A program made the translations under genes and the position numbers. DNA of 64,000 nucleotides from Clarkia xantiana subsp. parviflora (Eukaryota; Streptophyta; Magnoliopsida; Myrtales; Onagraceae). The stretch is taken from assembly GCA_036873135.1 (NCBI GenBank), contig JAPTYO010000004.1:41449105-41513104 (forward strand). The letters run 5' to 3'. The notes under the pieces are model-generated. The model was not told where the DNA came from. It was given only the letters and a program-made list of their open reading frames with translations, and ran no database searches. This document shows positions 1 to 11,906 of the stretch, one piece after another (the stretch's first letter is position 1; each line of letters begins with the position of its first letter).

Positions 1-333
1 CTCTCTAGCTTTATCTCTCTAAAACCGTACTGACTTAGGCATCGGAGAGGGTTCATCAGGCACCACCCCCCCTCTGTGCCTGGTATTGCCCCTCTTGCAG
101 GGCGAGAAGAGAAGAGAAGCTAAGGACGGAAGGACACAAGCTAGGACAGCACAACCCGAGAGCACCGAATCCGCAACATTTCCAATAGGGAACGAGACTT
201 AAGTCGGCCGCCCGTTGACCCTAGACTCGGAACCTAACATTTGGGTCGAAGTTTCGATTTACAATCATTGGCGGGGTGATCAAAATAAAACGATTCGGAA
301 GTCAACGGGTTCAAATTGGGCGTATATCCATCA
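1..333 (+). mobile_element. Retroelement fragment (LTR 3' end and leader remnant)
   Basis: Position 37 on carries the string TTAGGCATCGGAGAGGG, which also occurs in diverged form near the 3' ends of the Tat LTRs elsewhere in the window (10755, 51589, 61861). It is followed by a CCCCTCTTGCAG-like stretch. The text AACCTAACA near 232-240 looks like an LTR end, and TTGGCGGGG near 270 resembles a damaged tRNA-Asp-type primer site. No coding remnant is visible. The family differs from the Tat elements in the window and the left part lies outside, so the assignment is tentative. It ends just where the duplicated unit begins. Confidence 0.4.
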
Positions 334-1283
334 GACGTCATAATGTTTGATTACATCGGATTTTTATAGTATATAAACTAAGTCGTAATAGGACGCAATC
401 CTCTGCCTAAATTATGTCAAATGTGAGCATTGCCTTGTCACACGGGCACGTTCGTCTTGTAGGAGAGGGGGACCTCTACTGTAACGAGACAGGCTAAGAA
501 CTAGGGAGATAAACTTAGTTACGCAAAACGATCATTTGGTTTTGGAGTAACACGATACGATCTTCGTTTTGCACATCGTCGTGATGAACTCTGTTCGTCA
601 TTATCCACATTCCGGGCCAGATGAAAATCTGCGAAAGCATTATTGACATATCCCACACCTGACTATGTTCGGGTATGCTATCGACGCGTGCTTCATACTA
701 CGCGTGCCATGTTTGACCACGGGGTCATGCTCGGTTTTGCTAGGTAGAATCCTCGAGATTCGGATGGGCGCAAACTTCTTCACCTCGAGCGTGTGATAGA
801 TCCCGGGAGCCTTATGAAGAGGCACCCGAAGTATTCTCATGGACTCAGAACTCATATCTAAGGTCAGGCTCAATGTTCGCTTCCCGGCGTATGAGCGTAG
901 TGCTCAATATTCACCGACACTTGTATTCACTAGGTGGCCACCAACCGGATATTAGTTGAAGGTTGTGAATACTTGTACGGATGTCTTGGATAAATATTCA
1001 TATGTAGAAACTAGGCAATTGGAGAATTAACAGTTGAGCTAGGATACAACGCGCTACAATTTGATGTTTTTAATAGGTTGATTTAAGATAGGAAATCAAC
1101 GTTCCGCGGACGCTACAACACTCCTAACAGATGAGTAGCACGATGCCCGTCGTATCCGCCGGTCGCACGACAAACCTCGTATGAACTATTCAGAAGCAGG
1201 GGTAAGATCAGAAGAGTGAAATGTTGATGCGATTTGGACAACAATACATTAACAGGCACCCTCCCATTCCGGCGAGTGGGAGA

Positions 1284-1880
1284 TGTTAGCATATGGTTAT
1301 TGGGCGCCGTAAATGGAAGCCCATTAATATGTATATGTTACCTAAGACAATTGGGTAAATGTCACATTAAGGAAATTGGGCTTGACCCAGATCACAATTG
1401 ACATGAGAGGCCCAAAATTGGGCTCCCTTATACACTAGGCCGGCCGAATTATGGGAGTGGGCAAAGTGGACTTTTGTCCACTTTGCTCCTCCTATAAATA
1501 GGGAATGTTAGAGATTTTATTAGGGTAATTCACAATTCCCATTTGTGGCGGTTTGAGAGAAAAATCTCTCCCTAAATAAATATATTCGGCCGAACCTATA
1601 CCTAAACCAAGGGTGTGCCAATTTGCTTTGAGTAAAAACTCCGGAGATTTGTCCCTGCCAAGAATCGATCAGAGACTTTGCTGTGAAGACTATACTGCGT
1701 AGGGCTTCCTTAACAAGAAAATCTACGGGTTCCGTCCGGTGGATCGAGAACTCCCTCCGCAAGATCTTGGGACTACGGAAAGCGATTAAGGTATGTGCGC
1801 ATCTTCTGCTGCGTAATAGTGATTATTAGCATGTACCATGTTTATGTTTCTATAGTATTTAGCTCCATAATCCATTAGCA
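1284..1880 (+). mobile_element. Isolated LTR, Copia-type (family L), in unit 1
   Basis: The sequence starts TGTTAGCATATGG and ends CCATTAGCA. It aligns along its length with 48191-48767, an LTR directly followed by a TGGTATCAGAGCC primer-binding site, which identifies it as a Copia LTR. A TATA box (CCTATAAATAGGG) lies near 1492. No internal retroelement sequence adjoins either end, so it is effectively a solo LTR. The 5 bp on each side (GGAGA and TGATC) do not match, so no target-site duplication is seen. It sits about 0.75 kb upstream of the presumed malate dehydrogenase leader and could contribute to its promoter (inference). Confidence 0.75.
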
Positions 1881-2640
1881 TGATCTTTTAATATATTATT
1901 TTTTTAAATAAAAAAATCTCTGCATAAATTGCAAGTTAATGACATAATTGAATAAGATATTATCAAAATAGAATTTTATACAATATATATAATCATTATA
2001 AAATTGCTATCTTATGTTTTAAGAGTTATTTTTTTAGTTGAAAGTGTTTTTTGAACATTTTGTTAGCTCAAATTTTTTATGTGTACAAATTGTTAGTTCT
2101 GATAATATATTCGAAAGATTTGGACGGAATGAGTACATGCGTAGCACATGATGAAGAAAACATCAAATTTCAAATTGCTAGTTGATGTTATGACAATTGA
2201 ACAAATTTCTAATAAATGTTTGAACAATTGAATTAATTGTTAACTAACATTCATGTAGTTAAATAAATTGGTAGATATTTTTTTCATTACACAATACATA
2301 AGTGATTCATAACGTCCAAATCAGACGGTCAGTTCAATGAAATAATAATTTGTAGACATAAAAATTTATGCGAACAATTTTTTAAAGCAAAACATGAGAT
2401 GTGAATTTGATAAATAACCCACATTTTCAGCAAATAGCATGGTAATTAACATAATAATAATAATAATAATAATAATAATAGAAGTGATTAACAAAACAGA
2501 CGGCGGAGATCTGCTAATAGTAGAGAGATGTAGAAAACAACAGTATATTCGTCTTCCCCCCAGAGCGGCCGTGTAGATATATAGATAAGAAAAAAAAGGG
2601 GTCTTCGTCTCCATCGGCTCAGTAGATTCATTCGAGGCTC
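1881..2640 (+). promoter_or_regulatory. Upstream region of malate dehydrogenase copy 1
   Basis: AT-rich non-coding DNA between the isolated LTR and the leader exon. It contains a perfect (ATA)10 microsatellite at 2451-2480, the same length in unit 2. TATA-like sequence (TAGATATATAGATAAG) lies near 2573-2588. The transcription start was not located. Short ORFs here are not supported as genes. Confidence 0.45.
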
Positions 2641-2729
2641 TTGGCGGAGACTCAAAGAACAACCTCTACCTCCTCCACCTTCCATTTATCTGCTTCCGAT
2701 CGTGAACCTTCTCCATTGTCTCCTCCCCT

Positions 2730-3827
2730 GTAAGTAGCTTCTTAACTTCTTTCTCCTGTCAGTTTCAGATTTTCGTTTTTCCAGTTGATTCTGGTAATGA
2801 TCTTTTCTAGCGATCTCGGTATGCAGTTGCTTTCAAGATTTTGTGGCTTATGGTCCCTGTAATGCAATATTTATGATATGTGGCGTTCTGCGTAACAGTG
2901 CTGGTTAACATTTTATTGATCTTGAGGTATTTGGTGTGCGTGGATCTATCATTTCTAATTCTATGAGGATTATTAGCCCTTGGTTTTTTGTGTTCATGAT
3001 CTGGATTCATTATCCACTTTTGATGTTACCTCGGTTTCTTATGAACAAGAAAGATACGTTAGAACATTAGTAAAGCTGTGAAATAAGTTCTCTTCAGTGC
3101 CTGTTAGAATTTTCCCGATGAAGGAAGATAATAGATTAACTTTGCTTAGATGTTGTAGTTTATGTCAAGCATCGAGTTTTTTTGTAGTTGCTTTTAATTA
3201 GCTGTTGAAGTCTGTACGATTTCAAAATGATATGACTAGCAAGATCTTTTAATTTAGCACTACGAGTCCAACTTATTAGGTTCTATTTTGAAATTACTCT
3301 TACATTCATTTGAAAGATGCATTTTCTTTCTTCAACTGTATCATCTGCTTAGAGTTTGTTTAGTTGTATAATCTCTGGGTATTAGATTCAGATAAATATA
3401 TATGTATATATCAATATAGAGTAGAGCGCGTGGCTTGCTTATATGTTTGTCCCTACAGATCTTGATAGTGCCAATTTCTTCACATCATGTGTATTCTGTA
3501 ACTGTTTTATTAATTAAATCTTCTCATTGCAACTCAGCTAGTTATTATATTTTCTTTGATCTGGTAAATGGATTTTCACTGTCTCAAATGCTGAATATTT
3601 ACGTGTCAAAAGAAAATTCTACTTAATTTGAAACTTTGAGTTAAAGTACTCAGATTGTAAAAAAATTTACATTTTCAGGTTAAAAGCGATCAATATTAGG
3701 CAACAGCTTCCCACAAATTTTCACATTTTCTTGTGTTGCTCTGTTGATTTGACCAAAAAGCTTGGGTATTTTATTCAAAAAGACAAAAACATGGCCTATT
3801 TTAACCCAATCTCTCTTTTTGTACTAG
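2730..3827 (+). other. Intron in the 5' leader of malate dehydrogenase copy 1
   Basis: A strong donor (CCCCT|GTAAGT at 2730) follows a pyrimidine-rich leader (about 2640-2729). A matching acceptor (TTTTTGTACTAG ending at 3827) lies just 7 bases before the start codon at 3835. The 1098 bp in between is T-rich and without coding signal, as expected for a plant leader intron. Such introns often raise expression (general knowledge). No transcript evidence is available here. Confidence 0.65.
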
Positions 3828-3834
3828 TGTGCCA

Positions 3835-5663
3835 ATGGCAGCAACCACAGCAGCTAGATTCTCACTTGGATCAAGCACCACTTTATCCCCTAAAGCAGGA
3901 CCTAATTCGCAGTCAAAGCTCTTAAATCTGAAACCCACTTCCCGAAATTCTCTGGTGAGTTTCTGTGGCTTGAAGGCAGCAAAATGTGTGAGCTTTGAAG
4001 CTGGCACATCCTTCTTGGGAAGTGATACTAGTGCAGCAATTAGAGCCACATTTGCCACAAAAGCTCAGAAGAATACCCAGAATTTCCGTCATGGTCTTCT
4101 GGTTGAGGCATCTTACAAAGTGGCGATTCTTGGTGCTGCTGGGGGTATTGGTCAGCCTCTCGCCCTTTTGATCAAGATGTCTCCATTGGTTTCAGACCTC
4201 CACCTATATGATATTGCCAATGTGAAGGGAGTTGCTGCTGATATCAGCCACTGCAATACACCATCTCAGGTCCGGGACTTCACAGGTAAAAATGTGTTTT
4301 TGTAATTTTTTCTGTTTATACTGTATTGCCAAACTGGGATGCAACTGCTGTTTAGAAAGTACAATCAGGACAGAAAAATTGTGAAACTTAGAGAAAGTAC
4401 AACACTTTATCATTTTCAGAAACTGCTAATTATCTCACCTGAACTTTTTTTTTCCTTGAATAAAATAAACTGATCTTTCTGAGTTTTGCTCTCTAAGCTT
4501 GCCACATCCCATCTGCTGACATGTTTTTTTTTCTCTTGAAACCTCAAAAGGAATTTGTTAACCTTAAACTGGGATACATAGCACGCTTGAATTGGCATGT
4601 AAAAACTGAGTCTATCAAATAACTTTGCCATATTCTAACGCAACAAGACATGCATTTTCAAATGCCTTGTTTGGATAGTTGTTGAAAAATTGAGGTTCAA
4701 ACTGCATAGAAGTACAATTATGACAAGGCAACGCTACAAAATGTAGAACTTAGTAAGAAATGAGAATATATTATCATTCCAAGAAACTGTTGGTTATACT
4801 ACTCGCTTTTTTTTGTGAAGAAAGTAACTTTTCAGTGGCCCACCGAGTCCTATCAAGTTATTATGACATGGGCATAATATTAATTTTCAGGTGCATCTGA
4901 ATTGTCTGATTGCCTGAAGGGTGTGGACGTTGTTGTTATTCCTGCTGGAGTTCCGAGAAAGCCTGGAATGAGCCGTGACGATCTCTTCAACATAAACGCC
5001 GGCATAGTGAAGACCCTTGTGGAGGCTGTAGCAGATAACTGCCCGGACGCATTCATCCACATCATCAGCAACCCTGTCAACTCCACTGTCCCAATTGCCG
5101 CTGAAGTCCTCAAAAAGAAGGGCGTCTATGACCCAAAAAAGCTCTTCGGTGTCACCACATTGGATGTGGTTAGGGCAAACACCTTTGTTGCTCAAAAGAA
5201 AGGGTTGAAGCTCATTGATGTGGATGTACCGGTCATAGGAGGCCACGCAGGAATTACCATTTTGCCCCTGTTGTCAAAGACCAAGCCATCTGTTACCTTT
5301 AGTGATGAAGAGGTTGAGGCTTTGACTGCCAGGATCCAGAATGGTGGGACGGAGGTCGTGGAGGCCAAGGCTGGGGCGGGGTCAGCTACACTTTCAATGG
5401 CCTACGCTGCTGCTCGGTTCGTGGAGTCGTCTCTACGAGCCTTGGAAGGAGACGGAGATGTCTATGAGTGTGCTTATGTTGAATCCGGGGTTACCGAACT
5501 TCCATTCTTTGCATCTCGGGTGAAGCTTGGGAAAAAGGGGGTCGAAGCTATCTGTTCCTCTGACCTTCAGGCACTAACCGAGTTTGAGCAGAAGGGCCTC
5601 GAAGCACTGAAAGCCGAGCTTAAGACGAGTATTGAGAAGGGAGTTGCCTTCGCCAACAAGTAA
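3835..5663 (+). CDS. PDNAD-MDH: Plastid NAD-dependent malate dehydrogenase, copy 1 (exons 3835-4285 and 4891-5663)
   Basis: Interconverts malate and oxaloacetate with NAD in plastids, and so exports reducing power as malate. The spliced product is 407 residues. Residues 1 to about 90 are rich in Ser, Thr, Lys and Arg and poor in acids, as in a plastid transit peptide. The mature enzyme starts near EASYKV. The NAD-binding loop GAAGGIG is at residues 100-106. The VPRKPGM substrate loop, the DVVRANTF segment and the catalytic-histidine motif [10 protein letters not shown] follow. The single coding intron (4286-4890, GT...AG, phase 1) splits a Gly codon. ATG 3835 is the first in-frame ATG after the leader-intron acceptor. 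The mature part matches, from memory, the Arabidopsis At3g47520 type. The protein differs from copy 2 only at residue 141 (Asn here, the usual residue). Confidence 0.95.
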
Positions 5664-6060
5664 CGGATTCTCTGCTTGGGTTTCTGGGTAACTTTTAACA
5701 TGTGGGATTGGTTCAGTGAATTAAAGGTGACTTTTCTTCAGGGGATTTGACAGTTATGCATACTACTACTTCCATTTTGTAGACTGGAAGGCGTTGGTTG
5801 CTGTTTAGTTTGGTTATTCTGCTATCGATTCTCCATTTGAAGTTTGAGAGATTTGAGAATAATTGTTGCCCTGATCTGATCAGGGGTTGCTTGCTTGCTT
5901 GCTTGCACAAAGTAGTAATTTCCACGTGGATTTCAGGATCTTTTACTTTTTGATATCCCTGAATGTAGTAGGATTAGATCTATATGTAAACTCTAAAGTC
6001 TTACAGTAACATGGAAAATCTTATTAGTTCTACTTTGATTATTGTGACACTCAAATTAGA
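5664..6060 (+). other. 3' flank of malate dehydrogenase copy 1
   Basis: Presumed 3' untranslated region and terminator. It contains a short CTTG microsatellite near 5887-5905 and a T-rich stretch. No poly(A) signal stands out. I see no gene in it. Confidence 0.4.
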
Positions 6061-6076
6061 CTAAGCGTGCTCCTGT

Positions 6077-7812
6077 CTAAGGGTGTATACGAGTAGTACT
6101 GAATATCTTCCACGACTCGATTTAAATAAAATTACTGAATTTGAACTCGGTCGAGTTTAAACTTTTGAAACTTGAACTCGCTTCTATTCAAATTTCACAT
6201 AATCGAGCTCGACTCGGTTAGTAAGCCAATTATTCATCACAATAAGTTATTATTTTTCACGACTACACAAATTGAGTTCGACTTAACTCGAATTCGGCTT
6301 ACTTATGTAATAATTAATTAGTACTAAATAATAATAATAATAATATAGACTTGTGACTAGTTGTCAGACCTAAAATCTAACTTAAGACGATTACGTTTTG
6401 AAAAACGTGCATTTTAGAAAGAGTATCAACTAGTTAATTACAAGGTTAACTAGAAACCTGAATTACCTAAGGGTAACAAATTAAACACCTAGGTTTCAAA
6501 TTGATCTACGAACAGAAATTCGAGTTCGTGGGGTTCGTTACGAATTAAAGAAAACAATTTTAATAATGCAATCTCGGTACTCAATCAACTTATTTGTCAA
6601 TTTCATCATTAGTCAACTATAAATCGACTCTAAGCACAAACAACAATAAAATCTAATAATACTAACGACTAACACATATAATTGAATCGACACGCAAACT
6701 AACACAATGAACACACGTGATTAACCCTTAATCATTTAATTAAACTAAACTAATCAAGTTTAAAGCAATCTATATTGCATTAAGTCTAATAATAGAACAT
6801 GTACTTATACAAATAATAAATAAACAACATTGCAACATGTAATTGAGCTAAAACTATTTGGCCAAAGCTAAATTAAACTCAACATAATAATTATTCTAAT
6901 TTAATAATAGTGAAGCAAGCGATAGGAAAGGGGCGGTGCCAGCGGTAGACAACGAGACCAGCAGCATCAACGGACGGCGTGGCAGGGGATTCCCGGGAGG
7001 AGCTGATGGTCGATCTCGGACGGCGTGGCTGTTGTGGAAGTCAGAGTAAAGTGACGTCGGCGAGGAGCAGTGGAGAAGTCGCTGCAATCGACGGAAACTC
7101 CGGAGAGGGCGAGAATGATGAAGTTGGTAGGTGGAACAAGGTTGTAGGGAGTGAAGCGTGGCGATTGGTGGCCGTCGGGATTGCAGCGGCTCCATCGAGG
7201 GAGGAGGTCCTGTGAGGAGCGGGAGGGAGATGGGGAAAGTGATGAAGTGCACGTACAATATTATTTTATTGATGTGTGATTGTTGTTATTTTCCACATAC
7301 ACCGTAACACTGACCATTTATTTATAATAAAGCTAATCCTAGGTTAAAGATAAGATCTCCTAAATACTATTAGATAAATACTTTAGTAGATAATTCTACA
7401 GGATAAATACCTTACAGATAATTATTCCTACATAATAGGACATAATGCTTTGAGATAAATATCTTACAGATAAATGCCTAAAAATTAGGAAATAACTATT
7501 ACATATATATTTCTAAATATTCCGAAAATATTACGAAAAATATATTCAAAATATTTTACAGTTACATTTATTTACTACCCTAATATATATGAACATAAGC
7601 ATATTTGAAAATTTCGTGACTTGACATATCAGGAAATGACGCATCATGTTTAACGACGTTATGTCCGAGTCAAAATCGAGTGTTAACACTAGTTTGATCA
7701 GAATATTATAAAGTTCGAACTCAATATAAAAAAAAGTTCGGCTCGAACTTCGCATACTTCGCATTCGAGTTTAGATCAAGTTGATTTAGAGAAGCTCATG
7801 ATTTACACCTAG
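6077..7812. mobile_element. Possible degenerate hAT-like element
   Basis: The left edge reads AAGGGTGTATACGAG and the right edge, on the other strand, reads CTAGGTGTAAATCATGAG. The ends are rich in TCGAG/CTCGA motifs (6115-6310 and 7660-7800). Plant hAT elements often have GGGTGTAAACGAGC ends with such subterminal repeats. No 8 bp target duplication is seen. A GC-rich island (about 6910-7230) has overlapping ORFs on both strands, but I recognise no protein. The same structure occurs in unit 2 at about 16700-18430. Confidence 0.3.
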
Positions 7813-8400
7813 GGATGAGCTCGAATAGGCAGGATTTTCATAAAAAGAAGCCTGTGTTTGATTTTTTAACTTACTAACTCATGTCCCGAGGTGAAGTTTA
7901 AGGAGAAAGGCCCACTCGAGTCGAGTTTGTATAATACTGGTTGTGTACAGGCCAACCTGCAATTAATACAAAATAATGAAAAGAAAAGAAATCTCATGAC
8001 AGCAGTGGTGGTCTAGTGGTTAACAGTTGCAGTCTAATCTGCGATGTATATCCATCCAATTGGATAGCTCGTGCAGATGTTTGTAAGTAGCGTTTTCGTA
8101 GAAGTGGAACTATGAAGAAGCATACACCATTACAGTGTCTTACTAACTAGGGACCACTTATTTTTATAGTAATAAATAGATAATGGGTAGCTTATCTTTA
8201 AGCACCAATCAAAACATGAATTAAGAAGAAGGATTGCATTGCAGGGTACAATAACCACCAACTTCAACTTCTCAATCACCTTTGCTTCTACATTTCATTT
8301 CATAGTATATATAATAGCAGTAAAAGTACACTCTACCACATTGTTGCATCTACAATAAATCTATGAACTAACCAATCAATAAACTATACTAGTTGCAATA

Positions 8401-9671
8401 TCACCAATAATCACCACACGAACAGCATCCGTCTTTGAAGCAATGGAACCGGCTTCTATCTCTCACAACAATCTCCAACCCGTATAACCTAGAAATCAGC
8501 TTCATCACCTTATAACAATCCCTACAAATCCTCAAATTCTTCACAATTCTGATACTCCTCCCCTTCCTCAACCTCGCCATCCCAAAAGCCACTGCAAGCT
8601 TCTCACTGTGCATTGACACTGAGCTTTCCTTCTCTTCTTCTTCTATGTCGTGTAACACTGTTTCGATCTCCGCTGCATAACCACCTTCAACTCTCAGCTT
8701 CACCTTTATCTCCTTCAGCTTCTCATATGCCTCAAAACCTACATCATCTGCCTGCCCCGCTACGAAATTGTAAATCTTTTTGTCGATTTCAATCATGCTC
8801 CAACCTGGAGATTTTTTTATTTTTTTATCGGCCATGGAATTTCTAACAGCTGCAACATAATTCCATTTCTGGGCAGTGGCGTATATATTCGACAACAGAA
8901 CATGGTCACCTGAGTTTTCAGGTTCGAGCTTGTGTAATCTCCTTCTCACTTTCTCACCCAATTCAACATTCCCATGAATGCTGCAAGCACCAAGAAGAGT
9001 TTTCCAGATAATAGCAGTAGCTTCCATAGGCATTTCTGAAACAAACGAATACGCTTTCTCCAATTTACCTGCTCTACCGTACAAATCAACCATGCATCCA
9101 TAATGCTCCACTGTTGGTTCTATATTATAAACATTTTTCATCTTCGAGAAGTAGCTGCACCCTTGCTCTATCAATCCAGAATGACTACATGCATAAAGGA
9201 TCAAGATGAAGGCAACACCATCTGGTCGAATTCCACATTCTTCCATTTCATGGAAAATATGCACTGCTTCATTACCATAACCCTGCATTGCAAGAGCTGC
9301 AATCATCGATGTCCATGAAACGATGTTCTTTTCGGGCATCGTTTCAAAGACCAATCTTGCCAGGATCAAATTTCCACACTTGGAGTAAGTATCTATGAGT
9401 GCATTGTTTACAGAAACGGTGTCTAAAAACCCAGATTTTTTTTACAAATCCATGCAAGATTCTCCCAAACTCAAATGTGCCAGCATCAGCGCATGCAGAT
9501 AAAACACCAGTCAAACTAACCTCACTTGGTCTCATCCCTACCCGCTGCATATCCCTGAAAAGGGAAAAAGCTTCATTGAAGCGGCCGTTGTGAGCAAAAC
9601 CAACGATCATGGTATTCCAAGAGATGTCGCTTTTGACGGACATCTCTGCAAATACGTTCCGTGCGAGTACA
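8401..9671 (-). pseudogene. DYW-type PPR gene, copy 1: truncated and frameshifted
   Basis: Homologous to the 3' two thirds of the complete gene at 19021-20949. It keeps PPR repeats, the E/E+ region and the DYW domain ending CSCGDYW. Two lesions kill it. A one-base gain in a T run near 9437 (eight T against five T plus G) shifts the frame. The 5' part, about 220 codons, is missing beyond 9671, where Tat retroelement DNA begins. The DYW motif CxDCH has Tyr in place of His, while HSEK is intact. Compared with the complete gene it has about 2 percent substitutions, in line with relaxed constraint. A 322-residue reading frame (8401-9369) remains open but lacks a plausible promoter. Confidence 0.9.
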
Positions 9672-10874
9672 TGATAACATGAGGAAGGAAGGATGATCTG
9701 AAGCTTGCCGGAAATTTGGTCGGAGAAACACTTGGATCTTCGGAATCACAGAGCTTGAAGTTCTTAGAAGTTGCAGAGAGCTTTCGAAATTTCAGAAACA
9801 GTAAAAGTGAAACTGTGCCCACGGTTAGGGTTTTATAGGCGAAGAGGACAGTCGAAGGGACGCTTTGATCTGAATCGTCGAAGTTGAAGCGTTCTGATCT
9901 GGACCGTTGAGATGAAACGTGCAGAATGGCAGCGGGTGCAATGATGAAACGTCTTGAAAAGCACTTTTCAGAAAAAGCAGGCGCGAAAAATCAGGCACGG
10001 GTGCTGAAGACGTCGCTTCGTTATCTGCTGCATTTAATGGCTGGGGAACCGAGGAGTCCTCTCGGATTTGGCAGTTATCCACAAGGTATTGAGGAAACGT
10101 GAATGAGAAGACTTGTACTAAGTGACTGTATCAAGGGAAAGGTCCCCGACTCCGATGTCGGAAGGTCGGGAGTGAAAAGACACGACGAAATGTAAGTCCC
10201 TCATGTCTTGGGGGCAAATGATGGGCTCCGCTATAGCCGTTAGGCCCTTTAACGGCGAGGAAACGATGAATAGGGCCACTGGGCCCTCAATGGAGGTCAA
10301 GATGACCCAGGCGAAGGGTCCCGACAGAAGTAGTCCCGATGATGAAAGGTCCCGACAGAGTCAGTCCCGATAGATGAGCTAGATGCTTCTGATGAGATGC
10401 CTTAAGTAGGCCCCGATGACGAATCCCTGAGAACGATTGGCCCTGTCACGATGACGAGGGGCCCCAAGCGGTGACACAATGAGATAACTCTGGAGTCCCC
10501 GATATTAGTCGGGACTTGCTATCAGAGGTTAAGGCCGAGATACGCGGGGCGTGGCCGAGATAAGCGAGATCATGGCCTAGATAGGCGGGATCGTGCCCGA
10601 GATACGCGGAATACGGGCTAACCACCCCCAACGGTTCACCAGGTAACTGAGATACCTCTCCGCCTATAAAAGGGCAGAGGTTACCTCAGATCAATTACGT
10701 TTTGAGATACACACTTTGAGATTCCGGCTTGCCACCGTATACGAGATACTCATTTAAGCATCGGAGAGGGATTCTGGGTCACCGCCCGGTCTATCCCCTC
10801 TTGCAGGATTGCGTGGAGCAAAGGAGCTAGGATCGCCATCAAATATCGTACCGGAGTTCCACCGTGATCCAACA
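9671..10874 (+). mobile_element. 3' end of a Ty3/Tat retrotransposon (antisense-gene leader, polypurine tract, 3' LTR)
   Basis: Aligns with 60721-61980 of element B. It starts at the position of the antisense gene's start codon and runs through its promoter side. It contains the polypurine tract (CTTGGGGGCAAA, to 10218) and a complete LTR at 10219-10874 (TGATGG...CCAACA, 656 bp) with TATA box CCTATAAAAGGG near 10663. Everything upstream in the element is missing, together with the 5' part of the PPR gene. One deletion joining the two is the simplest explanation. The LTR end abuts unit 2 exactly. Confidence 0.9.
10219..10874 (+). repeat. 3' LTR of the truncated Tat element
   Basis: 656 bp, TG...CA. 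It has fewer copies of the 20 bp U3 repeat (GCCGAGATACGCGGGGCGTG type, about 10528-10620) than the LTRs of element B. It resembles B more than element A. The TATA box is intact. Confidence 0.88.
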
Positions 10875-11906
10875 GACCTCATAATGTTTGATTACATCGG
10901 ATTTTTACGGTCTATAAACTAAGTCGTAGGAGGACGCAATCCTCTGCCTAAATTATGTCAAATGTGAGCCTTGCCTTGTCACACAGGCACGATCGTCTTG
11001 TAGGAGAGGGGACCTCTACTGTAACGAGACAGGCTAAGAACCATGGAGATAAACTTAGTTACGCAAAACGATCATTTGGTTTTGGAGTAACACGATACGA
11101 TCTTCATTTTGCACATAGCCGTGATGAACTCTGTTCGTCATTATCCATATTCCGGGCCAGATGAAAATCTGCGAAAGCATTATTGACATATCCCACACCT
11201 GACTATGTTCGGGTATGCTATCGACGCGTGCTTCATACTACGCGTGCCATGTTTGACCACGGGGTCATGCTCGGTTTTGCTAGGTAGAATCATCGAGATT
11301 CGGATGGGCGCAAACTTCTTCACCTCGAGCGTGCGATTGATCCTGGGAGCCTTATGAAGAGGCACCCGAAGTATTCTCATGGACTCAGAACTCATATCTA
11401 AGGTCAGGCTCAATGTTTGCTTCCCGGCGTATGAGCGTAGTGCTGAAGAAAATGCCAAGTTACCACGTCTTTGGAAACCGGTTGGGTTTGACTAAGGGTA
11501 TGAGCGATGGGGATGATCAAGTTCACCCGCAATTCACCGACTCTTGTATTCACTAGGTGTCCACCAACTGGATATTAGTTGAAGGTTGTGAATACTTGTA
11601 CGGATGTCTTGGATAAATATTCATATGTAGAAACTAGGTAATTGGAGAATTAACAGTTGAGCTAGGATACAACACGCTACAATTTGATGTTTTAAATAGG
11701 TTGATTTGAGATAGGAAATCAACGTTCCGCGAGCGCTACAACACTCCTAACAGATGAGTAGCACGATGCCCGTCGTATCCGCCGGTCGCACGACAAACCT
11801 CGTATGAACTATTCGGAAGCAGGGGCAAGATCAGAAGAGTGAAATGTTGATGCGATTTGGACAACAATACATTAACAGGCACCCTCCCATTCCGGCGAGT
11901 GGGAGA

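Larger units (their letters stand above)
334..9671. repeat. Tandem duplication, unit 1
   Basis: Collinear with 10875-20290. It contains an isolated LTR, a malate dehydrogenase gene and a truncated PPR pseudogene. Identity to unit 2 starts at 334 (GACGTCATAATG, against GACCTCATAATG at 10875). It stops abruptly at about 9671, where Tat retroelement sequence takes over. Compared with unit 2 it lacks about 82 bp near 903. Divergence is uneven: roughly 5 percent over 334-640, about 2.5 percent over 640-1283, about 0.1 percent over 1900-7000, and about 2 percent over 8401-9671, all counted by eye. The stretch 334-1283 holds no gene I recognise. Confidence 0.95.

Noticed and set aside
640..873. 77-codon ORF on the - strand (also 11180-11458)
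   Set aside because: Different lengths in the two units, no known domain, and a region with high divergence and an 82 bp indel; not supported as a gene.
3801..4058. ORF on the - strand inside malate dehydrogenase exon 1 (also 14423-14680)
   Set aside because: It is the mirror of the transit-peptide coding exon and has no family match; exon coding on the + strand is certain.
4887..5246. 119-codon ORF on the - strand inside malate dehydrogenase exon 2 (also 15509-15868)
   Set aside because: Opposite-strand shadow of a conserved enzyme exon.
6896..7258. 120-codon ORF on the - strand and overlapping + strand frames in the GC-rich island
   Set aside because: Composition explains the open frames. 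No recognisable domain; Ser/Pro/Leu-rich on one strand and Gly/Glu-rich on the other.
6362..7309. Candidate LTR beginning TGTCAGACC and ending CCGTAACA
   Set aside because: The flanking 5 bp do not match, no primer site or polypurine tract is nearby, and no second copy was seen.
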